From: Balneolales bacterium
GTDB taxonomy: Bacteria > Bacteroidota > Rhodothermia > Balneolales > Cyclonatronaceae
Direction of reading: 5' to 3'
NCBI GenBank assembly: GCA_022565805.1
Contig: JAIULZ010000010.1
Coordinates: forward strand, 1 to 52,024
Length of the DNA stretch: 52,024 nt
Shown here piece after piece: positions 8,566 to 17,258 of the stretch (positions are counted from its first letter, which is position 1; each line of letters begins with the position of its first letter). The notes under the pieces are model-generated. The model worked only from the letters and a program-made list of their open reading frames with translations, had not been told where the DNA came from and searched no databases. The position numbers and the translations under genes were made by a program.

Positions 8566-9294
8566 ATGCTAAAATTATTAGTGAATATAGATCATGTGGC
8601 TACGCTGCGAAATGCCAGATCCGAAGGCTACCCAGACCCGGTAGAGGCTGCCAAAGTAAGTGAAGACAACGGAGCAGCCGGAATTGTCTTTCATTTGCGC
8701 GAAGATCGCAGACACATTAAAGACGAAGATGCATGGGGTCTTAAAAAGGCAGTAAAAGGGCTCCTCGATTTTGAAATGGGTGCAACGCCGGAAATGCTGG
8801 ATATTTGCAGCAGGATGAAGCCGCACCTTTGTACCCTTGTACCCGAAAAAAGAGAAGAAATTACAACCGAAGGCGGGCTAAATATGAGCCTCATTTTCGA
8901 TCATTACCGGGATGAGGTTTTGCCGATTTTGAATGAAGCCGGCGTACCGGTGAGTCTTTTTGTGGAGCCATCTGTTAAAGATATTGAGCTATGCGCTAAA
9001 CTGGAAATTCCGGTAATTGAGCTGCATACCGGCACCTATTCTAATGCAACCGGATCTGCGCAAGCACATGAGCTCGAACGACTTAAAAAAGCAGCCATCG
9101 TTGCTCATGAAAACGGTATACAGGTAAACGCCGGTCATGGACTAAATTTCAAAAATATCAGACCTTTTTTAGAAAACGTACCTCACCTTTGTGAAATCAG
9201 CATCGGTCACGCTCTTATAGCAGATGCGGTGATGCGCGGTTTACCGGTTGTGGTAAGTGAAATGGCGCAGCTGATAGACTCCTACAACCAATAA
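8566..9294 (+). CDS. pdxJ: Pyridoxine 5'-phosphate synthase
   Basis: A 242-residue TIM-barrel enzyme that condenses 1-deoxyxylulose 5-phosphate with aminoacetone 3-phosphate to make pyridoxine 5'-phosphate (DXP-dependent vitamin B6 route). The N-terminal LLVNIDHVATLRNAR, the HLREDRRHI substrate loop, TLVPEKREEITTEGG, and the C-terminal VNAGHGLNFKN and ISIGHALIADA are all family signatures. Length is standard. A 54-bp gap separates it from era on the same strand. Confidence 0.96.
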   Translation: MLKLLVNIDHVATLRNARSEGYPDPVEAAKVSEDNGAAGIVFHLREDRRHIKDEDAWGLKKAVKGLLDFEMGATPEMLDICSRMKPHLCTLVPEKREEITTEGGLNMSLIFDHYRDEVLPILNEAGVPVSLFVEPSVKDIELCAKLEIPVIELHTGTYSNATGSAQAHELERLKKAAIVAHENGIQVNAGHGLNFKNIRPFLENVPHLCEISIGHALIADAVMRGLPVVVSEMAQLIDSYNQ

Positions 9295-9348
9295 TTTTAA
9301 TCAGTTTCAGCTTTTTAACTTACTAAACCTTTATACAGGAAATACCCA

Positions 9349-10278
9349 ATGGATAACGTACCAGAAAACCCAGACTCTCCTAACCCATTTGCCGATTACC
9401 CGGAAAATTACCGGGCTGGCTATGTTGCCATTGCCGGAAAACCGAATGCGGGCAAATCGACCTTTCTGAACCAGGTTTTAGGTACCAAACTTTCCATTAT
9501 TTCCCCCAAAGTACAGACTACGCGCCACCGGATAACGGGAATTCACTCCGATGAGCGCGGGCAAATTGTTTTTTTGGATACCCCCGGAATTATTGATCCG
9601 AGCTATAAACTGCACGTAAAAATGATGGATGCCGTACAGCGGGCCCTTAGGGATGCCGACTTCGTTATTTTTATTGCAGATCCGGCTGATTTGCCCGATG
9701 AAAAACTTTGGTCTGGCATCCAAAAGATGATTAGCAAACGAACCATACTTGTAATCAACAAGATGGATCTTCACAATCAGCCGGCGCTCGATTTAGCCCG
9801 AGAAAAACTGGAGAGCTTTATACAACCTTCCGATACTTTTTTCGTGTCGGCTTTAACAGGATTTGGAATCCCGGAACTAATAAACCGGATGTTTGAGCTA
9901 CTTCCCAAAAGTCCTCCCTTCTTCCCTCCCGATCAGCTTAGCGAGCACCCAGAACGCTTTTTTGTTTCCGAACTCATTAGAGAACAATTGTTTCATCTTT
10001 ATCGCGCCGAAATCCCCTATTCTTGCACGGTAGACATTCTCTCTTTCGATAGCGAACCGGAAATGGATCGCATTGAGGCAGAAATAATTGTTAACCGAAA
10101 CAGCCAAAAAGGAATAATTATTGGTAAGGGTGGCCAGGCTTTGAAGAAGCTGGGAACCGAAGCGCGCAAGGAAATCGAGCTGTTTTTGGGTAAAAAAGTG
10201 TATCTGAGTATTTTTGTGAAGGTACGTGAGAAATGGAGAGATAACGATAATTACCTTAGAAGTTTTGGGTATAACTAA
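9349..10278 (+). CDS. era: GTPase Era
   Basis: A 309-residue GTPase that binds 16S rRNA and assists 30S subunit maturation. G1 is GKPNAGKS (30-37), the switch region carries TTRHRITGI, G3 is DTPG (77-80) and G4 is NKMD. The C-terminal KH domain has the GxxG loop in IIGKGGQALKKLG. A 20-residue Pro/Asn-rich N-terminal extension precedes the G domain. An AGGA lies near the usual Shine-Dalgarno distance before the ATG at 9349. The NusG paralogue follows after 72 bp. Confidence 0.96.
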   Translation: MDNVPENPDSPNPFADYPENYRAGYVAIAGKPNAGKSTFLNQVLGTKLSIISPKVQTTRHRITGIHSDERGQIVFLDTPGIIDPSYKLHVKMMDAVQRALRDADFVIFIADPADLPDEKLWSGIQKMISKRTILVINKMDLHNQPALDLAREKLESFIQPSDTFFVSALTGFGIPELINRMFELLPKSPPFFPPDQLSEHPERFFVSELIREQLFHLYRAEIPYSCTVDILSFDSEPEMDRIEAEIIVNRNSQKGIIIGKGGQALKKLGTEARKEIELFLGKKVYLSIFVKVREKWRDNDNYLRSFGYN

Positions 10279-10350
10279 GCAATTTTTAGCCTTTTCCTGA
10301 ACGAAGGCTGTGAAAAACCTTAACTAAATTACTTTTTTTGCAAGACTCTT

Positions 10351-10926
10351 ATGCCGGAAAAAAGGAAGCTGGAAAAAGCAACAACCGTAATTAGAAGACT
10401 TAAAGTTAAAAACGAAAAACCTGCTTGGTATGCTTTAAAAACTAAGCCACGTGCCGAGAAAAAACTGCATGAGAGGCTAACCGATGCCCAAATTGAGCAT
10501 TATCTGCCACTAGTAAAAGTTTTGAAGGAATGGAGCGACCGCAAAAAGTGGATTGAAGAACCTATGTTTCGCGGCTATCTTTTTGTTTTTACCAAAAGCA
10601 GCGAATTTGCTAAAGTACTCTCTGTAGACGGAGCTGTGCACTTTGTGAGGTTCAATCAGGGTTTTGCCGTTATTCGTGAAGATCAAATCGAATTCATTCG
10701 CAAGGTTGAGGAAAATAAGCTACGCTATGAGGTAACGGAGCATAATTTCGAAGAAGGCGACGAAGTCGAAATTATACAAGGACCACTTAAAGGCATGCGC
10801 GCCATATGGAAGAGAGATAAATCGAAATACAATGTGGTTGTAGAAATAGAGCAGCTTTCCCGCTATATCTCAATCGAAATCCCTGCCGTATTTTTGAGCA
10901 AAATAAGCGTAGAAGAGGAAGGTTAA
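10351..10926 (+). CDS. NusG-paralogue transcription antitermination factor (UpxY/RfaH-like)
   Basis: A 191-residue protein with the NusG N-terminal fold (AWYALKTKPRAEKKL near residue 27, PMFRGYLFVF near 70) and a C-terminal KOW-like domain (EEGDEVEIIQGPLKGM). NusG family members bind the RNA polymerase clamp. Specialised paralogues such as UpxY, LoaP and RfaH act on particular operons. The 25-residue Lys/Arg-rich N-terminus and the absence of secE/rplK neighbours argue against it being housekeeping NusG. It is the last gene of the era run, with no capsule or other long operon beside it, so its target cannot be read from context. Confidence 0.8.
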   Translation: MPEKRKLEKATTVIRRLKVKNEKPAWYALKTKPRAEKKLHERLTDAQIEHYLPLVKVLKEWSDRKKWIEEPMFRGYLFVFTKSSEFAKVLSVDGAVHFVRFNQGFAVIREDQIEFIRKVEENKLRYEVTEHNFEEGDEVEIIQGPLKGMRAIWKRDKSKYNVVVEIEQLSRYISIEIPAVFLSKISVEEEG

Positions 10927-10928
10927 TT

Positions 10929-10984
10929 TTGAGTGTTGAGCGTTGAGTTTTGAGTTGACCGAGGACCGAAGACGGAGGACATAA
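10929..10984. repeat. Heptanucleotide tandem repeat (TTGAGTN / GACCGAN)
   Basis: Eight 7-bp units in register: TTGAGTG, TTGAGCG, TTGAGTT, TTGAGTT, GACCGAG, GACCGAA, GACGGAG, GACATAA. The unit changes from one heptamer to another while the period holds. It begins just past the stop of the NusG-like gene. Confidence 0.8.
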
Positions 10985-11360
10985 GGTTATGGTCAGTAGT
11001 AAAAATAATAATATCCGATTCTTGAGCGGCAGGCTTTTCGTAGCAGCAAATGCTATGCAATTTTTTTTTAACCGCAAAAGGCTAAGCATGACCGAATGAA
11101 TCTCCTTTATTTGGCAATGCACAGGTCGAAGGCGGTAATTACTAATGCGCATATTGCTCAGTATGCCATCAAACAGCCAGAAAAAAACTCCCGAAGCGCT
11201 CCCCGAATAGTCGGGGCAGGCTGGGATAAGTTGTGCAATCCTGTGTCATACCCCGAGTAACCCCGTGCTATCTTTAATGTAATAAGCCAAAGTCTGTTAT
11301 TTCATAAACTTCAAAGAAACCCATCACCCAAAGAATAATTCACTAAATTTTCCGAATATT

Positions 11361-11383
11361 GGGAGCGCGGCGCGCAAATTTGC
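11361..11383 (+). repeat. GC-rich 23-bp dispersed repeat, copy 1
   Basis: The inverse complement of this 23-mer matches 37482-37504 at 20 of 23 positions. Both copies are intergenic and both lie within several hundred bases of heptamer-like repeats. The core GAGCGCGG-GCGCAAATT is far more GC-rich than the surrounding DNA. Confidence 0.6.
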
Positions 11384-11388
11384 TAGAC

Positions 11389-11432
11389 AAAAAAAAGCCT
11401 GCCAGTTTATCAGAATAGTAAACGACAGGCTT
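11389..11432 (-). terminator. Rho-independent terminator of isocitrate dehydrogenase gene
   Basis: On the minus strand a hairpin with AAGCCTG (11426-11432) pairing with CAGGCTT (11395-11401), extended by a second imperfect block, is followed by a run of eight T. It lies 24 bp beyond the stop codon of the gene. Confidence 0.85.
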
Positions 11433-11455
11433 CTGTTAAATTTTTGCTTACTGTA

Positions 11456-12466
11456 TCAGGCGTTTCTGATTTCTTTACATATTGCGTCTGTGAAGCCTTT
11501 TGTGGATCCGTTGCCGCCTAAATCTGCGGTACGAACTTCATTATTCGCAAGGGCTTTAACTAAGGCTGCACGAATTAATGTATATTTGTCGTCCATACCT
11601 AAATGACGTAGCATCATAAGAGATGAGAAAAGCAGTGCAGTTGGGTTTGCTTTATTTTGACCTGCAATATCTGGAGCTGAACCGTGTACGGCTTCAAATA
11701 CGGCATACTCATCACCAATATTAGCCCCCGGAGTTACCCCAAGACCGCCAACCAGGCCCGAAGCCAGATCGCTCATTATGTCTCCGAAAAGATTAGTGGT
11801 TACAATAACTTCGAACTGCTGCGGACGCATAACAAGCTGCATAGCCATGTTATCAATAATCATATCCTGAAATTCGATTCCCGGATAATCTGCAGAAACC
11901 TCTTTTCCGACTCGCAAAAACAAGCCTGTTGACTCTTTTAAAATATTAGCTTTGTGGCCTAAGGTTACTTTCTTCATATCGTACTTGTGGGCATATTCAA
12001 ATGCGGCGCGCACAATACGCTCGGATGCTTTTCTGGTAATCACGCCAATTAGCTCAATATGTGAATCAGGCTCTACAATGCGCTCCTGACCTATATACAA
12101 ACCTTGTGTATTCTCTCTGAATGTTACCAGGTTTACATCTTTGTATGGAGAATTAATGCCTGGCAGAGAAAGAACCGGCCTTACGTTAGAATATAAATCC
12201 AAAATTTGGCGCAATGTAACGTTTGCAGACCTGAAACCTGTGCCTACCGGTGTTGTAAGCGGGCCTTTTAACGCAATTTTATGCTCTTTAATTAAGTTGA
12301 TGGTTTCCTCGGGCAGCGGATTACCCGTTTCTTCAAATGCTCCGAGACCGCCTTTTCCTTCTACCCACTCTATTGGAACAGCTGCTTCACTAAAAATTTG
12401 CTGCACTGATGATGTGATTTCGGGGCCAATTCCATCACCCTTTAATAATACAACCTTACGAACCAT
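11456..12466 (-). CDS. icd: NAD-dependent isocitrate dehydrogenase (IDH3-like)
   Basis: A 336-residue beta-decarboxylating dehydrogenase of the TCA cycle, oxidising isocitrate to 2-oxoglutarate. GDGIGPE (10-16) begins the fold. The substrate loop has Ser80, Asn82 and Arg86 (FRSANVTLR), the SxN pattern of isocitrate rather than isopropylmalate dehydrogenases, with Arg96 in LYSNVRPV. The cofactor loop reads HGSAPDIAG; Asp-Ile here, in place of the Lys-Tyr of NADP enzymes, indicates NAD. Length fits the short mitochondrial IDH3-like class. It is a single-gene transcript with its own terminator. A homoisocitrate or tartrate activity is less likely but not excluded. Confidence 0.85.
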   Translation of the reverse strand: MVRKVVLLKGDGIGPEITSSVQQIFSEAAVPIEWVEGKGGLGAFEETGNPLPEETINLIKEHKIALKGPLTTPVGTGFRSANVTLRQILDLYSNVRPVLSLPGINSPYKDVNLVTFRENTQGLYIGQERIVEPDSHIELIGVITRKASERIVRAAFEYAHKYDMKKVTLGHKANILKESTGLFLRVGKEVSADYPGIEFQDMIIDNMAMQLVMRPQQFEVIVTTNLFGDIMSDLASGLVGGLGVTPGANIGDEYAVFEAVHGSAPDIAGQNKANPTALLFSSLMMLRHLGMDDKYTLIRAALVKALANNEVRTADLGGNGSTKGFTDAICKEIRNA

Positions 12467-12819
12467 GATATTTTCTAATAATTTTGAAGATTTACATCTG
12501 CTGATGCAGAAATGAATAGCCGCTGTGTTTACGGACCTGAAAGTATACTTGCCATCTAATTATTTTTTAGCGCACATTCTTAGGTCAGGATAAATAAGTA
12601 CAAATACGCCCGCTTTTTTCTATTCAGGCACGTTTTCGAAATTTTATTGACTGCACCTATCAACCTAATTAAATGACCGTCTATTTCTACCGTATGTATA
12701 AGACTTCAATATTTAAAAATTCTGAAGCCAGCCGGCTTTTACAGCGATTCTCTCGTTCTGCCTGATCAGGAGAAATTTACGCCGGAAAATAAGTAAATTT
12801 GGCGTTAATTTCAGATTAG
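12467..12819. other. Gene-free stretch upstream of icd
   Basis: About 350 bp between the small membrane-protein gene and icd, both on the minus strand. It should contain the icd promoter. No conserved element, RNA gene or credible ORF is visible. A possible weak terminator for the upstream operon is at 12775-12809. Confidence 0.5.
12775..12809 (-). terminator. Possible terminator of the fmt/penicillin acylase operon
   Basis: ACGCC (12779-12783) pairs with GGCGT (12801-12805), and an imperfect A/T extension continues the stem outward. On the minus strand this lies just past the stop of the 111-residue membrane protein and is followed by a TTTC stretch. The loop is long, so confidence is low. 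Confidence 0.35.
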
Positions 12820-13155
12820 TTAACGTACGCGCCCCAGGACTAAATACCCGCTTAAACAGGCAAAACCACCCGTTATGGAGCCGATAGCCCAAGTAATTAC
12901 ATAAAGCGCCCAAACTGGTACCGTCATAATATCTGCGACTTGCGCAGCCATGATACCATCATTCCGGAAATCTGCTATAAGCGCAAGCATAAGCCATAGT
13001 GCCCCAACGCCAAGCATACCGGCTGTAAATGCTTTATAGCCACGATCCGGACCGATAAGACCAGCAATAAAGCATGGAATAATGATTGTCCACCATGGGA
13101 AAATGAGTTGAAGCCCCCAGCTTCCCAGAAAAATAATTACAAATGCTGCTTTCAT
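12820..13155 (-). CDS. Small integral membrane protein, hypothetical
   Basis: A 111-residue, very hydrophobic protein with about four likely membrane segments (roughly 3-20, 23-36, 43-62, 79-104) and only short polar loops such as GPDRGYKAF and DFRNDG. I do not recognise a named family. Its ATG overlaps the TGA of the penicillin-acylase-type gene (ATGA, 13152-13155), so translation is coupled to it. It is the last gene of the run starting at HU. Coupling suggests a role beside the exported hydrolase, but this is inference only. Confidence 0.7.
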   Translation of the reverse strand: MKAAFVIIFLGSWGLQLIFPWWTIIIPCFIAGLIGPDRGYKAFTAGMLGVGALWLMLALIADFRNDGIMAAQVADIMTVPVWALYVITWAIGSITGGFACLSGYLVLGRVR

Positions 13156-15590
13156 GGCTGTACACGCTCCATTTCCGTTTTAGTAATTTGCTGCAACCAA
13201 TGAAGTGCCGCAGCATCGTCTGGGAAAAAATGTAGTGGGAAAAACTGTCCCCGTGCCCAGGGCTCAATAAAATCGTCGTAATGCCTGTTTCCGGGATTAC
13301 CGGATTGCCCGCCCGGATACACTCCCCAAGCCTTCACCTCGTCTTCCAGACTCACCACCATTCTCCAGGAAGGTCCTATGGCTCCCCGCACTGAGTTTAC
13401 GGCCTCGGTCGCACCGCTTGTGCGTATGCCGAGCCGGCTTAAGGGCTCTACTCTGGATAAGTGCATAATCCCCACCCGCTGATAACGCCACCACGCCCAG
13501 TTTTCAGTCGACGAACCCAGGGATTGACTCAAGCGAATTAAGCTGTCGTTCCAGGCATCAAAAACCAGTTGTTCCAGGGTAGGAGGTGTTGCGGGCCCGA
13601 AAGCCGTCATCAAGTAATTAAAGTCGTCTGTATCGGATAAAATATCGAGTGTTCTGGCCATATCAGGGGTCTTGCGGTTTTCGACACGCCCATTAAAAAT
13701 TATGCTCCAGAGTTTATTTCTAAATTGATTCGCCCACTCTGTAAAGAGCACCGGCTCAACGGCATCGGCATACATTTCGTAGTCCCAGTTACGAAGTATA
13801 GCCAAAAGCTCGTGGTGACTGTCTGGCAAGCTGGAGAACTGATCATGGGCTTCTATGATCTGCAGTAAATTCCCGGTATGGGATCGTGCAGTTAAACTTA
13901 TGTTATCTAGTTGAAGCGCCATCATGTCGCTATAGTCAAACTGATCTGAACCAGCCAGAACCTCATTTATACGTGCTCCCCGCTCATAACTCGAAAAAAA
14001 GCGCCCAAGGTAATACGGGTAAGTCTCATCAGTAGGGTTTTGGTTAGCAGAGCTTACAAAACCTCTTTCTGGATTGGTAATATGCGGCACGTGGTCGCGA
14101 GGCACAAACTCGTTCCAGTCGTAGGCAGGATCGGATCCATCGCTTATAAAATCTCCCATTCCCTGCCATCGCAGCGGATACAAACCGTTATTCCAGATAG
14201 AGATATTCCCGTCGCGATCGGCATAGGTAAAATTCTGCGCCGGAGATTCAAAATACTGTATTGCCTCTACAAACTCTGTATAAGATCGGGCGCGGTTGAG
14301 CTTTAAAAACGTTTGAATATCTGTAGAACCACGATGAGCCAACCATTGAGAAGCCTGTCCCCTTAAAGCATCTCTGAATTCAAACCGGACCGGGCCATGA
14401 TGCGTATAAACAACCGTATCGCGAACAATACCTTGCCCCCGCACCGGTATTTCCTCAACTTTTATATCTACAGGTTTCCACTCGCCATCGTGGTAATATT
14501 CTCTGAATGATGCGTCCCTGAACTTGATCTCATATATATCGAGCACATTTGCTCCGGAGTTAGTAAACCCCCAGGCAATGTCTTTATTAAAACCAACAAT
14601 AACAGAAGGAATACCCGGAATAGAAACTCCGTACACGTTCTGATCGGGTGTATGGAGCTGTACTTCGTACCATATTGCAGGCAACGTCATTTCGAGGTGC
14701 ATATCGTTTGCCAGTAGCGGGCGGCCAGTTACTGTGCGGGAACCATCTACTGCCCAGCTATTGCTGCCAAGTGCAGGGTCGGGATGAGTATATAAATCTT
14801 GTGCAATTACGCTGGGCGAGAAAAATGAGGGCACATCAGCAGGCTGCAGCGGATTTTGTGTGAAAGGTGTTCCCGGCGGGATGATTGGATCCATATTGGC
14901 AGGATAGGCTGGCAGAAACCGATCCAGAAAGGTTTCACCAAGCACCTGCCTCATCTCGCTCATGCTTACAGCAGAAGAACCCCCTGCGAGGGTTGTAGCC
15001 ATATTCATGTGCATCAGCAGAGTATTAACCGGCACCCAATGATCCGGTTTATGCCCTAAGAGTTTGTACTCCAGCGGTATATTACGATCCGAAAGCGCAT
15101 CGATCCAGATATTTACGCCTGTAGTATATGCGTTTAAGATTTCCATTAATTCCGGATCCTGCTCATACATCCGCAGCTTATTTTCTGCCCCAAACATCAT
15201 ACCGCGTCTTCTGGCGGTTTTATCAAGTTGCAGCGTTTGCTTGCCAAGTATCTCAGAAAGCGTGCCTGCTGCGCTCCTCGTTTGCAGATCCATTTGCCAC
15301 AGTCTGTCTCTGGCGGTAACAAAACCTTGCGCGAGGTATACATCATGATTATTCCGTGCGAAAATATGAGGCACCCTGCGATCATCGATAACAACAAGAA
15401 CAGAATCCCGCAGCTCTGGAAAGGTTAGCCACTCGCTGCCAGGATCATGCTGTGCGCCCGCACTTTGCCAGAAACCGTCTACCGGATTTAAAAAAGGGCC
15501 CAAAGCCGGAACCACTCCCATTCTGGAGTTTAAAATTACCACAAGCGTAATTGTGGCAATAATGGCTCCAATACATTTAATCCATTTCAT
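13152..15590 (-). CDS. Penicillin acylase-family N-terminal nucleophile hydrolase
   Basis: An 812-residue precursor of the Ntn amidase family (penicillin G acylase, acyl-homoserine lactone acylases, aculeacin acylase). One N-terminal membrane or signal segment (about 4-22) sends it to the periplasm. Self-cleavage is expected between Gly275 and Ser276 in LGSNSWAV, making Ser276 the nucleophile of the beta chain. The alpha-chain motifs DDRRVPHIFARN, VYLAQGFVTARDRLWQMD and the beta-chain PLLANDMHLE, NKDIAWGFTNSGANV are typical. Length matches. The substrate (penicillin, AHL, acyl peptide or other amide) cannot be decided from sequence. It lies 97 bp past fmt in the same run and is coupled to the membrane protein downstream. 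Confidence 0.9.
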   Translation of the reverse strand: MKWIKCIGAIIATITLVVILNSRMGVVPALGPFLNPVDGFWQSAGAQHDPGSEWLTFPELRDSVLVVIDDRRVPHIFARNNHDVYLAQGFVTARDRLWQMDLQTRSAAGTLSEILGKQTLQLDKTARRRGMMFGAENKLRMYEQDPELMEILNAYTTGVNIWIDALSDRNIPLEYKLLGHKPDHWVPVNTLLMHMNMATTLAGGSSAVSMSEMRQVLGETFLDRFLPAYPANMDPIIPPGTPFTQNPLQPADVPSFFSPSVIAQDLYTHPDPALGSNSWAVDGSRTVTGRPLLANDMHLEMTLPAIWYEVQLHTPDQNVYGVSIPGIPSVIVGFNKDIAWGFTNSGANVLDIYEIKFRDASFREYYHDGEWKPVDIKVEEIPVRGQGIVRDTVVYTHHGPVRFEFRDALRGQASQWLAHRGSTDIQTFLKLNRARSYTEFVEAIQYFESPAQNFTYADRDGNISIWNNGLYPLRWQGMGDFISDGSDPAYDWNEFVPRDHVPHITNPERGFVSSANQNPTDETYPYYLGRFFSSYERGARINEVLAGSDQFDYSDMMALQLDNISLTARSHTGNLLQIIEAHDQFSSLPDSHHELLAILRNWDYEMYADAVEPVLFTEWANQFRNKLWSIIFNGRVENRKTPDMARTLDILSDTDDFNYLMTAFGPATPPTLEQLVFDAWNDSLIRLSQSLGSSTENWAWWRYQRVGIMHLSRVEPLSRLGIRTSGATEAVNSVRGAIGPSWRMVVSLEDEVKAWGVYPGGQSGNPGNRHYDDFIEPWARGQFFPLHFFPDDAAALHWLQQITKTEMERVQP

Positions 15591-15687
15591 AAAATTATTA
15601 AATGATGTAAGTGATAGCAGAAAAAAGAAAGTAAACAGGCTGTAGCTAATCTGCCAATAGTATTTAAATTCTCACTTTTTATCCGGG

Positions 15688-16632
15688 CTATTCCATGTCA
15701 AAAGTAAGACTGCCTGTATAGCCCCGGAAAAAGTCGGCAGCAGGCATTTGCTTTTTTCCTTCAAATCTAAAGTCGCCCAATAGCAACGATCTATCGGCAC
15801 ATTGCACAGCGCAGAGATCTCCATCTGTATAAATCTGTCCGGGAATTTTTCCATCTGCTATAAAGTCGCTGAGAGGTAATTTGGATGAAAGAATTTTGCA
15901 CTTTTTACCGTCGAGTAACGCATAGGCAGTAGGAAACGGACTTAACCCCCGGATGTGATTGTGCACTTGAGCGGCAGTATTTCTAAAATTAAGCCTGCAG
16001 TCTTCGTCGAAGAGTTTTGGAGCAGGTGTAGCTTCAGCCGAATTCTGAGTTTCAAAAACGGCTTTACCCCCGGCAAGTTTATTAATGGCCGACAGCAATA
16101 AATCGGCTCCGGAAATCATCATCCTGTTGTAAAGTTCTCCGGTGGTTTCATCAGGGCCAATTTTTAATCGAAAGCGGTCTATAATTTTACCGGTATCAAC
16201 GCCATTATCGAGCAAAAATACAGTACACCCGGTTTCGGTTTCGCCATTCATAACGGCATGATGTATAGGAGCTGCACCCCTGTATTTTGGCAGTAATGAA
16301 GCGTGCAAATTTACTGATCCTGTTAGCGGTATTTGCAGCATAGCAGTCGGGAGAATTTTAAAGGCTACGACAACAAATAAATCTGGCTTAAGCGCTCTGA
16401 GTTGTTCATGAAGCTTTGAATCCTTCATCGAATTAGCCTCGATAACCGGGATTTCAAGCTCTATAGCGCGGGCTTTAATCGGAGTGGGAGTTAAACGGCC
16501 ACCTCTGCCTCGTTTTTTATCTGTTCCGCTAACTACAGCACAAACATTGTGGTCAGAGACAGCTAAACGTTCGAGCGAGGGAACCGCAAACTCTGGCGAT
16601 CCCATAAAAACAATATTAAGGCTTGTGTTCAT
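15688..16632 (-). CDS. fmt: Methionyl-tRNA formyltransferase
   Basis: A 314-residue enzyme that formylates Met-tRNAfMet using 10-formyl-THF. The N-terminal Rossmann domain begins NIVFMGSPEFAVP. The catalytic region shows NLHASLLPKYRGAAPI (108-123) with Asn, His and the Asp147 in GVDTG. The C-terminal OB-like tRNA-binding domain is present, so the length is standard. The gene lies 53 bp past def, the usual fmt/def pairing: one enzyme adds the formyl group and the other removes it. Confidence 0.95.
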   Translation of the reverse strand: MNTSLNIVFMGSPEFAVPSLERLAVSDHNVCAVVSGTDKKRGRGGRLTPTPIKARAIELEIPVIEANSMKDSKLHEQLRALKPDLFVVVAFKILPTAMLQIPLTGSVNLHASLLPKYRGAAPIHHAVMNGETETGCTVFLLDNGVDTGKIIDRFRLKIGPDETTGELYNRMMISGADLLLSAINKLAGGKAVFETQNSAEATPAPKLFDEDCRLNFRNTAAQVHNHIRGLSPFPTAYALLDGKKCKILSSKLPLSDFIADGKIPGQIYTDGDLCAVQCADRSLLLGDFRFEGKKQMPAADFFRGYTGSLTFDME

Positions 16633-16685
16633 GCAAAATATGATTTAATAGGCTGGGAATCGCAATGGAAACAGCGTTAACTTAG

Positions 16686-17258
16686 CTACGAAATGAGCTC
16701 TTTTTTAGGAACAAGCGGATATTCTGCGGGAGCCTTTCCTGATTCTACCAGCTGAAGCTTGCTTCTGATAAGTCTTTTCCGGAATGAGCCGAGATAATCG
16801 ATAAACAGAACACCTTCTATGTGATCATATTCGTGCTGAAAAATACGGCTAAGCCAGCCGCTTATTTCCATTTCCTGATGCTCAAAATTTCTATCCTGAA
16901 AACGTATTTTAATTGTTTCCGGTCTTGTTACCGGCTCCCGTAAACCGGGAATACTCAGACAGCCCTCATCAAAAGAACTTGTTTCCTGCCCTTTTGAAAT
17001 AATTTCCGGATTAACAAAAACCATAGGGCCGAAATCGGTTTCCTGATCTTCATCTGAAATAAACGGGTCTGAATCTGTAACAAAAAGACGAAGAGATACG
17101 CCAATTTGCGGTGCAGCCAAGCCTACACCCTGACCATTGTACATGGTTTCGAACATGTCGTCGATAAGTTTTTGAATCTCAGCCGTATTCTCCTTAACAG
17201 GGCTGGATTTTTCACGTAAGACAGGATCGTTATAGGTAACTATTGGAAGAATGCTCAT
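16686..17258 (-). CDS. def: Peptide deformylase
   Basis: A 190-residue metalloenzyme that removes the formyl group from nascent proteins. Motif 1 GVGLAAPQIG (44-53), motif 2 EGCLSIPG with metal ligand Cys100, and motif 3 QHEYDH with HEYDH at 142-146 are complete. The open frame extends to 17405, but MSILPIVTYND at 17258 is the family start. Its ATG shares one base with the TAA of ruvX (TAATG), so the longer frame is only an overlap with ruvX. The 16-residue acidic insert SDPFISDEDQETDFGP between motifs 1 and 2 is common in Bacteroidota-type enzymes. Confidence 0.95.
   Translation of the reverse strand: MSILPIVTYNDPVLREKSSPVKENTAEIQKLIDDMFETMYNGQGVGLAAPQIGVSLRLFVTDSDPFISDEDQETDFGPMVFVNPEIISKGQETSSFDEGCLSIPGLREPVTRPETIKIRFQDRNFEHQEMEISGWLSRIFQHEYDHIEGVLFIDYLGSFRKRLIRSKLQLVESGKAPAEYPLVPKKELIS

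Larger units (their letters stand above)
10927..11455. other. Gene-free stretch with heptamer repeats and GC-rich repeat
   Basis: Between the NusG paralogue and the isocitrate dehydrogenase terminator I see no convincing gene. It holds the heptamer array (10929-10984), a small perfect hairpin CCCCGA-atag-TCGGGG (11201-11216), a CCATCACCC site (11321-11329) and a GC-rich 23-mer (11361-11383) that recurs at 37482-37504. A 121-codon minus-strand frame at 10787-11152 overlaps the NusG-like gene and looks non-coding. Confidence 0.65.

Noticed and set aside
10787-11152. 121-codon minus-strand frame after the NusG paralogue
   Set aside because: It overlaps the NusG-like coding sequence and reads through the heptamer array as low-complexity sequence; not a gene.
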